DNA of 64,000 nucleotides, from positions 76,052,305 through 76,116,304 of the forward strand of contig NC_089498.1 of assembly GCF_036850765.1 (NCBI RefSeq), read 5' to 3'. Shown here piece after piece: positions 24,186 through 35,369 of the stretch. The DNA is from Saccopteryx bilineata. Its lineage: Eukaryota > Chordata > Mammalia > Chiroptera > Emballonuridae. The translations under genes were made by a program, and so were the position numbers. The notes beneath the pieces were generated by a model, which saw only the letters and a program-made list of their open reading frames with translations, was not told the DNA's origin and ran no database searches. The number at the start of each line of letters is the position of its first letter. The stretch's first letter is position 1.

Positions 24186-24300
24186 GCTGGGCCCGGGGCT
24201 CGGCTAGACGTTGGACCGGGCAGGGTGGGGGGCGGGGGCGGCGGCTACCAGAGCCAAGCGGCGGCGCCGCCGGGGAACATGGCGGACCCTCTTTCCCTAC
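24186..24300 (-). promoter_or_regulatory. PPP3CB: PPP3CB 5' UTR and probable transcription start region
   Basis: GC-rich leader upstream of the ATG. An in-frame upstream stop (TAG) lies at 24207-24205 on the minus strand, supporting the chosen start. The exact cap site cannot be read from sequence. Confidence 0.6.
24276..24286 (+). promoter_or_regulatory. Candidate YY1 site
   Basis: AACATGGCGGA closely matches the YY1 core (AANATGGCGG), a common element just downstream of CpG-island start sites. It lies about 95 bp upstream of the PPP3CB ATG. Functional use is inference. Confidence 0.45.
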
Positions 24301-24345
24301 AGAGGGGCTAAGACCGGCATGCACCGCGCGTGCGGGGGCGGGGCA

Positions 24346-25978
24346 GACTCTAGGGACTTAGTCAAAATTACTGAGGCTAGAGAAACAGGACGAGGCTAAG
24401 GGATCAAGTTAAAATTCTGGGCAGGCAAAAATTAAATAGTGAGGAGTGAGGTCCGCCCGCTGATAGTTGCTGCAGTGAATGAGTGCTAGGAAGCACGACA
24501 CCAGCTCTCATGGAGCTACCGGTAAGACGAGGAGACGTGATCAAACTGCGTCTACTAACTTTAAAAAATTATTAGAATCAACTACTATTAGAAAAACAAG
24601 TGTATAACATTTGGCTACCAGATCTGGGTACTTTGGTTGGTAAGGGACAAGAGAAATAGAGGCATTGCAGGCACTACAGAGAAGTGACTGTTGAAAGTGG
24701 ACTGTGAGAGAGAATCCAGCCCTTGTATTTAGAGCCTGGAATTGTTAAGACTTTGAAGGCGCAGCAGATCAGGCTCCAAGGCTTAAGAATCAAATGGGTA
24801 AGGGGAAAGGAAGGGATGACACCAAAAGCTATTCCAAGAGTCTACAGAACTAACCTGAAAAGAGCACAGCCTCCCTCTTGATTCAGTCAGAAATCAGAGA
24901 TTTGGAAGGCAGAGGAGTAAGTAGGGAGTTGGAAATTAGATACTCATACCTCCCACAGTGTTTCTGTGCACATACAGAATCCAGGCACAGGTGACTTATG
25001 AAACCTTCATAGGCATGGACATTTACGAGGAAGGGGATAGTGGGACAAGAGCTGATTGACTATTCAATCAGTAATTATTAGATATGTGTGTGTGACGATG
25101 GCAGCTATACTGAATCATGCATAGAGAGCGGCATATCCACTAAGATGTATATCCTGATGGCACAGGAAGCAAGTGGGAGGCATTGAGATATTCCAGCTCA
25201 TCTTCCTGCTTAATACTACGAGTGCTCAGAATCTGTTGATAATGGGTGGTGATAATTAGGTAAGCAGTGGTTTAAAGATCTCAAAGAGCACCTTTCTACC
25301 TCTTCTTTTTTGTCAATCTCAGTGATCCTGAGACCTAGGGTAAAAGAGAAGGGGAATGCCCAATAGGTAGATATTCTTGGGAAAGGGAGCCCACAAAATA
25401 TCTTTTAGAAGGAGGAGAATTTGGGAGTGGGGTAGGGATGAAAATGGATCTTTCTGGCATAGAAGTGCAATAATTCCACAGAAAGGGAAGAGGTTGGAGC
25501 AGCCATAGGGAGAGAGTAAGGAAGAGAGGAGGCACATCACAAATTTGTAGAGGGAGGAATGAATTTGTAAGAGGTCAAATCTCTAGAAAATCTACTTAAG
25601 GAGAGAAGGAGAAGGCGTGTAACATGTTTAGTGCCTCTTGGCAAGAAAGGGTTAGAAAATATTTTAGCAGCAGCGGTAACAAGAAAGTCACTCCATGGGT
25701 ACGTTGACTCCTACTTTGAATATGTTTTTCAACTATCCTTCAATCCTTCAACTCTTTGGTTCCTCACTTTCACTCAGAAAAAAAAATTTTTTTTTTCATA
25801 TATTTTCACATACATACTCCTGTCCATCTATCTCTATATGTTTGGGCCATGACTCACTCTCTGGGAGCCCCAGACCACTGGAAATTGGTATTTCTTGCTT
25901 ATCCAGGCCAGCCCATCCCAATACAAAGAGCAATAGCATAAAATAGGATTTAAAAGGATAATTATATGACAAAGAATT
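24346..25978. other. Intergenic spacer between PPP3CB and USP54
   Basis: No SINE and no convincing ORF are seen, which makes this spacer repeat-poor for the window. It may carry promoter-proximal control sequence for PPP3CB, but I can point to no specific site beyond the CpG island. Confidence 0.55.
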
Positions 25979-25979
25979 A

Positions 25980-26707
25980 AATAGAACTATCTTATAGATT
26001 TATTAATGAAAAATACTTTACAAAAACAGTATGTTTGGCCCTAAAATAGTTCAGCTGACTCTGAGGGTTTACAATAGTGACTGAGCAAGTGGCAGTAATG
26101 GCTCTGCTGCTGAGACAGGAGGGTGTGTTAGTGTGCCTGACTCCATCTGTTCACAGGGCAAATGTTATGTTGGCAGCTCTGCATCCTAGACCTAAGGTTT
26201 GGGGGCAAAGGGAAGGCTGACAGTCTATAATACTGGGTAGGTGGACTGCCCTGTGGTCAGGAAAATAAACAGGGCTACATGTTCCTGCAAGACTGGGGAA
26301 TGGGGAAGACAGGCAGTAAGGTAATAGGGATAGGTAGATAAAACAAAGAAAAAAAGTTGGTAATATAGTAGAGGAACAGGATGAGGGCCCAGGCACAGGT
26401 AAGGCATAAAATACCCAGGAAAAAAATAACCTCAGGAATGACTAGGGTCCAGAGTAATGTAAAGTGGCTCAAATAAAGTCCCAAATAGCAACTGCTTCCT
26501 TTTGCTAGGTGAATAGAAATTGGAATTTCAGATATTACTTCTCAAAGAGCCATATTACATTAGAGGTCCCTGGTACCCCTAGGAGAAACTGCCAACTCTA
26601 TGATGAGATGAGACTAGCACAATCCTGGCAGAAATGCAGAGTATGAACTCTGCCACAGTACAGTTTAACAGAGAAAACTGTGGCTCCAAGAAAGGAAAGG
26701 GGTGACT
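25980..26707 (-). other. USP54: USP54 3' UTR with polyadenylation signal
   Basis: Downstream of the TAA at 26708-26710 the minus strand runs without repeats to an AATAAA at 26004-25999. Cleavage would fall roughly 15-20 nt further, near 25980. No closer canonical signal was noticed. The end point is inferred. Confidence 0.65.
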
Positions 26708-27267
26708 TTACCACCTGCTGTGCTGCAGGGCTCTAGCCCTAATCTGCTCTCTTCCAGGGGCATCTGCTAGAACAAACAGAAACTCCTGTCCCCCTGTCCT
26801 CCTGTGCCCAGATTGTGGGGCATAACTGCTTTGCCTCCAGTCATCATCTGGGGGCATATCTACTCTTCGAGGACCAGGGGCTCGAGACCCTGGAACAGGA
26901 CCCAAATTACAAGCTGGCCTCAGGGGTACATGAATTCTGCTTGATGGTGGGGACACAGGGTGAACAATGGGAGGGTGGGAAGGTGAAAGGAAAAGATCCC
27001 CCCAGGACTGAGCATGAGGAAGGTGAAGGCCCTGGTGTCTCTCTGGTAGTGTGGCAGAGTGGGTTAGCTGAGGCTTGCACCCTGGAGTAGTCAGGAATCT
27101 AGCCCCGATATGATGGTTGGCCTCTGACCATGGTCCCCAAGAGGCATCTGTTGTAGAACGATGGGGGAGACTCCGGTAGTTCAAAGTTGTTCCTGCATAC
27201 TTGACTCCTTGGGAAGTTTCACTGCTGTCACACATAGCCAGAAACTGCTGGAGACTCCTTGAAGTTC
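26708..27267 (-). CDS. USP54: USP54 last coding exon with stop
   Basis: This exon encodes (G)[20 protein letters not shown] through [13 protein letters not shown] and a TAA stop. It is part of the long Ser/Pro-rich C-terminal tail. The conserved end IRARALQHS and the [13 protein letters not shown] motif match mammalian USP54 as I remember it. The acceptor is cttcccag. It starts two bases into a Gly codon completed across the junction with the exon at 29671-29857. Confidence 0.95.
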
Positions 27268-27816
27268 CTGGGAAGAGAAAAGAAACCCAGAGATTGAGCA
27301 CTTACAGTAAATCATTTTTCCCAGACAACCATTCCTGGGTGTTCCTTCCAACTCTCCACCCCTCCAAGAGCATACACACAAGGGAAAGAAGGAGCCTGGT
27401 TTTGCTTTTAATTTCATTTGTTTTAAATCTTAATATACATTAAAATTAAGTCTCTTACCTCCAACCTGGCCAATAAAATAGTCTCCTGAATGCTGCCATA
27501 CTTCTACCTCATTCTATTATAATCCTTCAGCAGCTTCAACACACACACATACATACACACACACTCTAGTATAGTTCCCTAATATTGCAAATGTACACTC
27601 TCATTGTAACAGCTCTACTCCTAGAGCTACCACTTAAAACATCATTCATTTTCTTAACATGGCACCGTTACTTTTATACATCCTGAGATCTCTGCTTTTG
27701 TTCGTATCATTCCTCCCACATATACAATGTGAAATGCCCTTTCTATACATTAATTTCCCTTTCCTTAAGTAACAAAATAACTTCAAAAATCACTTCTAAA
27801 AAACACTTCCCATTGC

Positions 27817-28152
27817 CTGACCAGGCGGTGGCGCAGTGGATAGAGCATTGGACTGGGATGTGGAAGGACCCAGGTTCAAGACCCCGAGGTCGCCAGCTTG
27901 AGCGCGGGCTCATCTGGCTTGAGCAAAAAGCTCATCAGCTTGGACCCAGGGTCGCTAGCTCCAGCAAGGGGTTACTCAGTCTGCTAAAGGCCCGCAGTCA
28001 AGGCACATATGAGAAAGCAATCAATGAACAACTAAGAAGTCGCAACGTGCAACGAAAAACTAATGATTAATGCTTCTCATCTGTCTCCATTCCTGTCTGT
28101 CTGAAACTATCTATCCCTCTGACTCTCTCTCTGTCTCTGTAAAAAATAAAAT
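27817..28152 (+). repeat. Rhin-type SINE with TSD
   Basis: GCCTGACCAGGCGGTGGCGC head, close to the family consensus, ending in an AAATAAAATAATAAAA tail. 'acacttcccatt' occurs on both sides (about 27805-27816 and just after 28163). Confidence 0.92.
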
Positions 28153-28539
28153 AATAAAAAAACACACTTCCCATTATGTTTATATCCCATCAGCATTTGT
28201 TCTATATTGTTATATGTATGTATGTATGCATATTTTGATTACTTATAAACACTGAGCTCTTTGAGAATAGAGAGCTGCCTTCTTTCTCAACTCTGTATTC
28301 ACTATAGCTTTTGGTGTAGAACAGGCTGCAATAAAGGCTGATTGTATGATCAGATACCCCTAACAATTGTCAAAGGAAGCTTGCTACCTGGCTGCTCCAC
28401 AGAGTAACAGAATATCCATCTATCCAGAAGTCCTGCTTATCTGAAGACCCCTAAAATTTAGACACAAATAACAATACTAATCTATTTCTGTTCTAGAATC
28501 ACAACCACCACCTGCACTGGGATGTTTTTATCCATAAGC

Positions 28540-28690
28540 CAAGGTTTCTCAACCATAGCACTACTGATATTTTGGACTGATAATTCTTTGTTTGGGGAAT
28601 AAGGAGGTACAGGGAAACTTCCATTTGCATTCATTGCAGGATGTTTAACAACAACCCTGACTTCTACTAACTAGATGTTAGTATCACCTC
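28540..28690 (+). repeat. MER5A-like hAT fragment
   Basis: 'ggtttctcaaccatagcact', 'actgataattctttgtttg' and 'aggatgtttaacaacaaccc' follow the MER5A (hAT-Charlie) consensus as I know it. Confidence 0.75.
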
Positions 28691-28870
28691 CCCTTCCCAT
28701 TGTGATTAAACTGCCTTAAACTGAAGATTCAGCCTTGAAGAGGAAAAGAAGCAAATCTTGCTAGGGAGAAAGCCAGATGGATGCTGCCCACCTTCCCCAG
28801 GATTGTCTGGGTCTGTAATCCATGTACAGGGTCTTCCCAAGTCTCCCATTCACTCCTTATCTTCCTAGAC

Positions 28871-29282
28871 CAGTGGTCGGCAAACTCATTAGTCAACAGA
28901 GCCAAATTTCAACAGTATAACGATTGAAATTTCTTTTGAGAGCCAAGTTTTTTAAACTTAAACTATATAGGTAGGGCCTGACTTGTGGTGGCGCAGTGGA
29001 TAAAGCATTGACCTGGAATGCTGAGGTCACTGGTTCGAAACCCTGGGCTTGCCTGGTCAAGGCACATATGGGAGTTGATGCTTCCTGCTCCTCCCCCTCC
29101 TCTCTTCTCCCCCCTTCTCTAAAATGAATAAATAAAATCTTAAAAAAAAACAAAAAACTATATAGGTAGGTACATTCCTTATCAAGGTGGCGCCCACACG
29201 TGGTATTTTGTGGAAGAGCCACACTCAAGGGGCCAAAAAGCCACATGTGGCTCACGAACCACAGTTTGCCAACCGACCAGGG
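28871..29282. mobile_element. hAT-like MITE split by a SINE
   Basis: The left end is CAGTGGTCGGCAAACTC; the right end in reverse complement reads CTGGTCGGTTGGCAAACTG. Flanking 8-mers 'tcctagac' (28863-28870) and 'ccctagac' (29283-29290) differ at one base, as expected for a hAT duplication. Confidence 0.78.
28976..29155 (+). repeat. Short Rhin-related SINE nested in the hAT-like element
   Basis: GCCTGACTTGTGGTGGCGC head and an AAATGAATAAATAAAATC tail. The flanking direct repeats 'aactatataggtagg' at 28961-28975 and 29156-29170 are identical. Confidence 0.94.
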
Positions 29283-29670
29283 CCCTAGACCATCCCTCAA
29301 CCAAGACTTAGGGAATAAAAGTAGAGAAAACACATAGAGATGACATTTTCTGTTTTGAGGAGATCCTAAAGACTGGGTATTAACTCCTCTTGGTCACTTA
29401 AAAGCTTATCCAATCATGACTGAAGAATTTCATTGTCATGGGTAGTTAGATTCTGGGAACTCTTAGACTCTTGGTCTAAGAACCATGTTGACCAAGAAAT
29501 GATTTAATCACAATTCGTCTAGATCAATGCTTGATCTTAAGGCAGCAGTTCATATCCCTTTACAACCCCACCTTGGGACACACACACCCATAGATGTACT
29601 AATTTGAACCTTTAGGTCCTTGGAAAGGTACTACATTCTGGCACATAATATTAGACTTGGGGAAAGTTAC

Positions 29671-29857
29671 CTGGGAGTCTATGGGGCTCCCCTGCCATGC
29701 TGGGCATCAAGCCATCTGGAGACAGGAACTGTGGTTGGGGTGGGTAGAGTTGGGGACCAAGGAGAAACACAGGAGGGTCATGGATGACAGGGAGGGAAGA
29801 GGAGCTGGAACAACGGTGCCTGGTTTCCAAAGCCTTTTTCCTCGAGTTTGATGAATC
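29671..29857 (-). CDS. USP54: USP54 coding exon (second to last)
   Basis: This 187-bp exon encodes [40 protein letters not shown] and on to PHRLP(G). The acceptor is tcattataag after a T-rich tract and the donor is gtaact. It starts in phase 0 and ends one base into Gly. Because it starts in phase 0 it can join the exon at 34476-34588 directly when the broken exon between them is skipped. Confidence 0.93.
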
Positions 29858-30513
29858 CTTATAATGAGACGACAAAAAAACACAAAGATGAGAATTAACA
29901 CAGAGAACAACATGGTTGGGTAAACACAGTGAGGCAAACGGGGAGTGGGTGGGTGGAGGGAACTAGAGTGTACACATGACTTGCTCTGAAAGGGACTCAT
30001 TTACTCAGTCACTCTTCCTACTAGTCCCTCCAGAAAACATTCCGATCACTATAAACTGGAGACACCAAACTGGAGATCCTTTTCTCCTAACTTGTCTTCT
30101 TCATAGTCCTCACTTTTCCAACCCTACATCTAGGTCTTTAGTAACTCCTTATTGCTAACAGTGGAATTAAAGAGACAAAGATAGAATTTTTAAAATAGAG
30201 AAGAAATGAGAGAAATTCAGAAAGCCTGAGAGACCAAGAAAGAAAATTCTATACTCTCTAAATATTGGGAACCAAAGTGTATCTCCTTCAGTGTACAATC
30301 ACTCCATTTTCTCTATCACTGCTACATTGCATTGTCTCCCTGTTTGCCTGTCAAGTTTACACTTACTGATGCTTCTGTCCTGCTCTGTACTCCATTAGTC
30401 ATTCACTTTTATGGTAAAATCTTATAAATATTTCCTCTAACATTTGAAACATTAATATGTCTACAACTGAACCAACATTCTTTCAAACTCCTCCTCCAAG
30501 TACCACATTTTCT

Positions 30514-30730
30514 TTTTTTTTCTTTTTTTATTTTTTTTTTATTCATTTTTTTTTTTTAGAGAAGAGAGAGAGAGGGAGAGAGAGAGAGAAAGAGAGACAG
30601 AGAGAAGGAGGGAGGAGCTGGAAGCGTCAACTTCCATATGTGCCTTGACCAGGCAAGCCCAGGGTTTCGAACCGGTGACCTCGGCATTCCAGGTCGACGC
30701 TTTATCCACTGCGCCACCACAGGTCAGTCA
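30514..30730 (-). repeat. Short Rhin-related SINE with perfect TSD
   Basis: The minus strand begins TGACTGACCTGTGGTGGCGC and ends in an A-rich tail with a GA-rich block. 'gtaccacattttctt' flanks both sides (30499-30513 and 30731-30745). Confidence 0.92.
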
Positions 30731-30899
30731 GTACCACATTTTCTTAAGTCACCAAGGCTCAAATGTTGACATTGCCCTTGATTTTGCAAATTTTTTTTTG
30801 ATTTTGCAGATTTTTATCCACCATTCCATTAGTTGCCTTTGTAAGTACTCTCATTTCTACCCATAGGTTTCATATTTCAATTTAACTGGATCACATCAA

Positions 30900-31370
30900 C
30901 AACCTCTGATCTCTTTCTATCTCCTTACTATGGCCTGAAAGTTTCTATGTGATATGGCAATGCCAATTTTTCTCACTTATCTCCTAACATTCCTGACCGT
31001 TTTACACTCTGACCTTCTTAATGTTCCTTAAATGCACCAAGCTCACTTCAGCTCAGGCCCTTTACACTTACTGCTTCTGTTACCTGGAATATTCTCCCCG
31101 TGGCTCACACCTTCATACCACTGAGGTCTCTGATCAAATGTTACTTCCTTGGAGCCTATTTCCCTCACTACTCTATCAAAAATAACCCTGAGAATAACCG
31201 CTGTTACTTCTTTACTCCTCCTTGCTTTGTCTTATTCTTCTTTATAACACATTGCCTAAGATTAACTTGTTTATCGTCTTTTTCTAGAAGAATACATTTC
31301 TTTTCGCTCCAGTATCCCCAGCACCTTGAAACCACCTGGAATATTATAGGCACTTAATAAATATTAAATA
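30900..31370 (+). repeat. L2 LINE 3' fragment
   Basis: 'caggccctttacacttactg', 'tacctggaatattctccccg', 'ctgatcaaatgttacttcct' and 'ggcacttaataaatattaaa' follow the L2 3' consensus over about 450 bp. Confidence 0.8.
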
Positions 31371-31719
31371 AAATAATCTATATGCCAGTTATCTTATTTC
31401 CTTTACTAGATTGTAAACCATTCAAGGACAAAATTTGTGTTGTTTCATCAGTATGCTTATAGCACCTTCTATGCTACAGCATGGCACATAGTAAACATTT
31501 ATATATAGCCAAAGGACCAGGTCCTCTCAGCATGTGACAAGCCAACTATTCCTTTCTTCTGGACAAAAGAAAGTGATACTACATTTCCTTAGGTTTCCTT
31601 CTACCTCTCTGGTCTCTTTTACTAAGTATCCTTTTAGAGTTCTTCAGAAGAACCACTTTAAATCTGATATTCTTCAGGGATGTGTCCTGGCTCCTCTCTT
31701 TCCAAATGCTCCTTTTTTA

Positions 31720-32041
31720 AAATTTTCTTTTCCAAGTGAGAGGAGGGGAGATAGACTCCCACATACGCCCCAACCAGGATCCACCCAGCAACACCCATCT
31801 GGGGCTGATGCTCGAAACAACCCAGTTATCCTCAACACCTGAGGCTGACACTCAGACCAAATGAGCTGTCCTCGGTGGTCGAGACTGATGCTCGAACCAG
31901 TCAGGCCACTGGCTGTGAGTGGACAAGAGAGAGAGAGAAAGAGAAACAGTTGCTTCTCATGTATATCTTGATTGGGAATCGAACCTCAGATGTCTGCATG
32001 CCAGGCTGATGCTCAATCCACTAAGCAAACTGGCCAGGGCC
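31720..32041 (-). repeat. Long-type SINE variant
   Basis: The minus strand begins GGCCCTGGCCAGTTTGCTTAG and the 3' part is the CCAAGTGAGAGGAGGGGAG motif. The middle carries repeated TGATGCTCGAACCA-type segments not found in the other long copies. Confidence 0.8.
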
Positions 32042-32619
32042 TCCCAATACTCTTCCTCTTTTCAAAGGCTGTGATTCTCAAATCTTAATATCAAGCCTAT
32101 ATGTCTCATATTCAAAGGCCTACCAGATTATCTCCACTCAAGCTAAATATGGAGGGGGGAGGCTTATGAGTACATGAAATGCAGAGTTTAATCTTGTATT
32201 ATTTATTATATATTATTTTCCATATAAACTGTAAACCTACTTTGCCCACCCTGTATATCCAAAACTGTACACCTCTCTTCCGTCAAATATATTCTTGCTT
32301 CTCTTCCCTCAAATATATCATTATCAATCAGCCCATAATTCCTGGAAATGATCTTTGTGTTTCCCCATATCTAGGCAGGCAGATGCCAAGTCCCATTGAT
32401 TTTTGCTTCTTAATTGGCTCTCCAGTATGTCTACTTCTTTCTCTCCTCCTAAACTCCTTACTGTGGTACATGATATAACCCTTGTTTATATTCTTTCCAG
32501 TCTCACTTGTCAACACTCCCCATCCTTCCCTTGCCAGACTCTAATCTTGTCATAACCAGAGTAGCTTTTAATTCAGTTAACATCTACTTCAGGTCTCTTT
32601 ACCTGTTACATATTTTTTT

Positions 32620-32850
32620 CTTCTAGAAAGCCTTGCCTGATCCTCAAGTCTAGTTTAGATTTCCTTTTATTATACTTCCATAGCATTAAATCTTATGATG
32701 TTATATTAGAATTCTTCTTTGTCTCCTCCAGTAAACTCTGAAGTCCATGAGAACAGGGACTACATCTAGCTCATGAGCCACTGTATCCCCAGCAACTGGC
32801 ACAGTACCTATCATGAGCATTTATTGAAAAGAATGAATGAATGAATAAAG
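32620..32850 (+). repeat. L2 LINE 3' fragment
   Basis: 'ctctgaagtccatgagaaca', 'gggactacatctagctcatg' and 'gagcatttattgaaaagaat' match the L2 end, followed by a GAAT repeat. Confidence 0.7.
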
Positions 32851-33810
32851 AAAGAGTCAAATCTCCTAGGAAATTAACAAGTTGCCATCAAATGCATTAA
32901 AAGTGTAGGAAAAGAGCTGGGCAAAAAAAAGCCAGCTTTTCCAAAAAGAATGGCAAACCGTTCAGATTTCTTCAGGAACTAATGACCAATAAGCTGGAAG
33001 AGATGACTGCCTCTTGGGAAAAGAAACTGGGTCTGAAGGAATAGTAGAACAGAGAATTAGTTTTCACTCTCTATCCTTTTGTACCTTTTCATACCACATA
33101 TTTAAAACCTGTTTTAAAATTTTTATTGAATTAACCTAGTGAACAAGATTCAATGCACTGATGCTTTGCATCCTGACCTCTATTGTAATGAAAAAACTTG
33201 CCTTGGGCAAGTATGTGAAATTCTCAAAAGGCACTATTTATAAACCCAGTGATGAAACTACTGGAGTTTGTTGATCTCTGCTGACTTGGTGTCCCAGTCC
33301 CTTTCACCTGTTACAGATTACTGCATTTATTATGTAAGAAAGGCCTCAGGAAAAGGATTTTTAAATCATTTTCTTTTTACTTTTCCTTTTTTTTTTTTTT
33401 AATGCACATGTTTCATTTCAGCTTGCAGGCACACTTGACCTCAATCATGTACTGGGATGGAGAGGAAAAGGCAAAACAATATTCCACTCCATCTCTTCCT
33501 TTGATTAGTCAATAAGTTCTGACCCAGTCAGCAGCCATTGCTTCTGAGAAACTCCTCTTAAAGTTACTAGAACTCTTCTCACCCTGCGGAACTCTATAAA
33601 TAATCCAGCTTGCAAAACTACTATGGGGAAAGGACATTCCTCTGGGCTCCAACTAAATGTGTGTCAATAATAACTATGTGCCCTCATTTTTGCTGAGTGC
33701 ACATGGCTTTCCCGCAAATTACAACCTTCAATTCTACCCCTTCACTTGCACAATATTTTACCTATCAAGAAAAAGAGGGTGCTCTGAATAAAGACACTGA
33801 TTCTACTTAC

Positions 33811-34159
33811 AAAACTGTGGGAAGAGATTGGGGCCTCCTTACTATCTAAGACAACAGTGCCACGAAGATTGCAGTAGATGCAGCAGAAATTCTCTGCACT
33901 CTATTTATCATCTTCCCGGCCTGACCTGTGGTGGCGCATTGGATAAAGCATCGACCTGGAAATGCTGAGGTCGCCGGTTCAAAACCCTGGGCTTGCCTGG
34001 TCAAGGCACATATGGGAGTTGATGCTTCCAGCTCCTCCCCCCGTCTCTCTCTCTCCTCTCTCTCTTCTCTCTAAAAATGAATAAACTAAAAAAAAAAAAA
34101 ACAATTAAATATTTATCATCTTCCCTGTACTCCCTGCTGCGGCCTAGGCAAGGTGTAGC
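33811..34159 (-). pseudogene. USP54: USP54 exon broken by a SINE insertion and an in-frame stop
   Basis: The acceptor (tatttgaag) precedes ATPCLGRSREYREDDK, then the frame runs into a reverse-strand SINE at 33918-34110. After the insert, exon sequence resumes and ends ISSHSF before a perfect gtaagt donor. Subtracting the insert and one TSD copy leaves exactly 141 bp (47 codons), the length I recall for the human exon. The codon at the junction is TAG where human, from memory, has a Tyr codon. The following Arg-rich stretch has drifted to FCCIYCN. Both boundaries are phase 0. The exon is almost certainly no longer used, or yields a truncated protein when it is. Confidence 0.9.
33918..34110 (+). 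mobile_element. Short Rhin-related SINE inserted in a USP54 coding exon
   Basis: GGCCTGACCTGTGGTGGCGC head, GGTTCAAAACC B-box-like sequence and a poly(A) tail. It is flanked by identical 'atttatcatcttccc' repeats at 33903-33917 and 34111-34125. It lies antisense to USP54. Confidence 0.95.
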
Positions 34160-34475
34160 CTTCAAATACACAGGCACACATAAGCAAACACGTAACAACA
34201 TATCTGTGGTTTTCCCACAGACCCTGTCCCCAGGGATGCGGGACAGAATAATGTAAGACCCACTAGAGAGACCTGAATTAGATATATTTGAAAGGTAGTG
34301 CCCAGGTGGCAATCTCTTCTCATTGAAAAGAAGCTGTCATAGACCTTGTTTTCATCTAATAGCCCCACATCACCATGCCCCTGCCTTACCACCAACCCTA
34401 CCACTCATATCTCTCTACAATTTCTTCCCCAACACACCACCCCATGCCCAGTACTTTAGCACCTGAGTCAGCTAC

Positions 34476-34588
34476 CTGAGAAGCAGGCACTGTGCTGGCT
34501 TCACTGTGCTCCATTTCTGCTGTTGGGGTCTTTGAGAGACCAAGGCCAGGGGCTGAGTGCAACCTCCTTCCCACGCCATCTGCAGAGC
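34476..34588 (-). CDS. USP54: USP54 coding exon
   Basis: This 113-bp exon encodes (G)[20 protein letters not shown] and [17 protein letters not shown] in the disordered tail. The acceptor is tcctcctcag, and the donor gtagct follows CAG. It starts two bases into Gly and ends in phase 0. Confidence 0.93.
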
Positions 34589-35369
34589 CTGAGGAGGAAA
34601 AGATAAATATAAGTTGAAACCATCCCATCTTTTAGAGCCTAAACTTGGCCTGGTAGTGCAAAAACAACTAATGTCTTATTAAATAACATATGCATCTTTG
34701 AATCTAACGAAGGTGTGCTTCTGGAATGTAGAAATTGTTTTAGAATATGGATAGTTTTCTTACAAGCCACAGGGTTTCAGAACACAAACCTTGAAGAAAC
34801 TTCTAGCATCAGACTTGGGCCCAAGACTTGTATACAGAGGAAATTTTCTGACATAGTGATTCTCGAGAGTGTGATGACAAAGAAACTATTATCTCAGTCT
34901 AGTTAGAAACTGTCATCTCTCAAATCTCCTCATTTTACATAACAGGAAAATGAGTTCCGTGGTCTGACAGGTAGTAAGTAGTTTAACCAGTATTAAATAA
35001 TCAAGTCTCTCAATTTTCATTTCCTGTTATTATAAACAGTTCTTCAGCAACATTTTTTATGTATAATGCTCTTTTATTTCCATTAGCTTCTCTCAATCAC
35101 TTAAATTTTAAACAATCACTAAATGCTTATCTCTTCCTCAAAATCTTGCTAGACTGTTAAGAACTCCAAACTGGATATGTGACTCCCAACTAATTAAGCC
35201 TTACATTCTGAAGACACACATGCCCTTGACCTGAATCTGGTATGTCCTATGACTGTCGCCAACTCATGTCTTGATTTGGTATTTTGATTCTAATATATGT
35301 TATCGGGCTAAAACATGATATTGTTAATATTAAGCTACAGGACCAGTTATTTTCATGTTTCCTGGAGCT

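Larger units (their letters stand above)
23520..24345. promoter_or_regulatory. PPP3CB: CpG-island promoter of PPP3CB
   Basis: The text is GC-rich and CpG-dense through the first coding exon and beyond its start codon, in sharp contrast with AT-rich flanks. No TATA box is evident at the expected place, which fits a dispersed housekeeping promoter. A bidirectional antisense RNA is known in human (PPP3CB-AS1, from memory), but the sequence alone does not show one here. Confidence 0.85.

Noticed and set aside
24115..24399. GC-rich ORFs around the PPP3CB start
   Set aside because: They arise from CpG-rich promoter sequence in other frames; only the minus-strand frame with MAAPEPARAA matches a protein.
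29858..29875. Extension of the 29671-29857 exon upstream by six codons (SSHYK)
   Set aside because: Resembles the SSHSF end of the broken exon by chance; the T-rich tract and AG at 29859-29858 mark the acceptor.
34001..34312. 103-codon minus-strand ORF across the broken USP54 exon
   Set aside because: Only its first half is exon; the rest is intron on one side and SINE on the other, ending in a stop inside the SINE.
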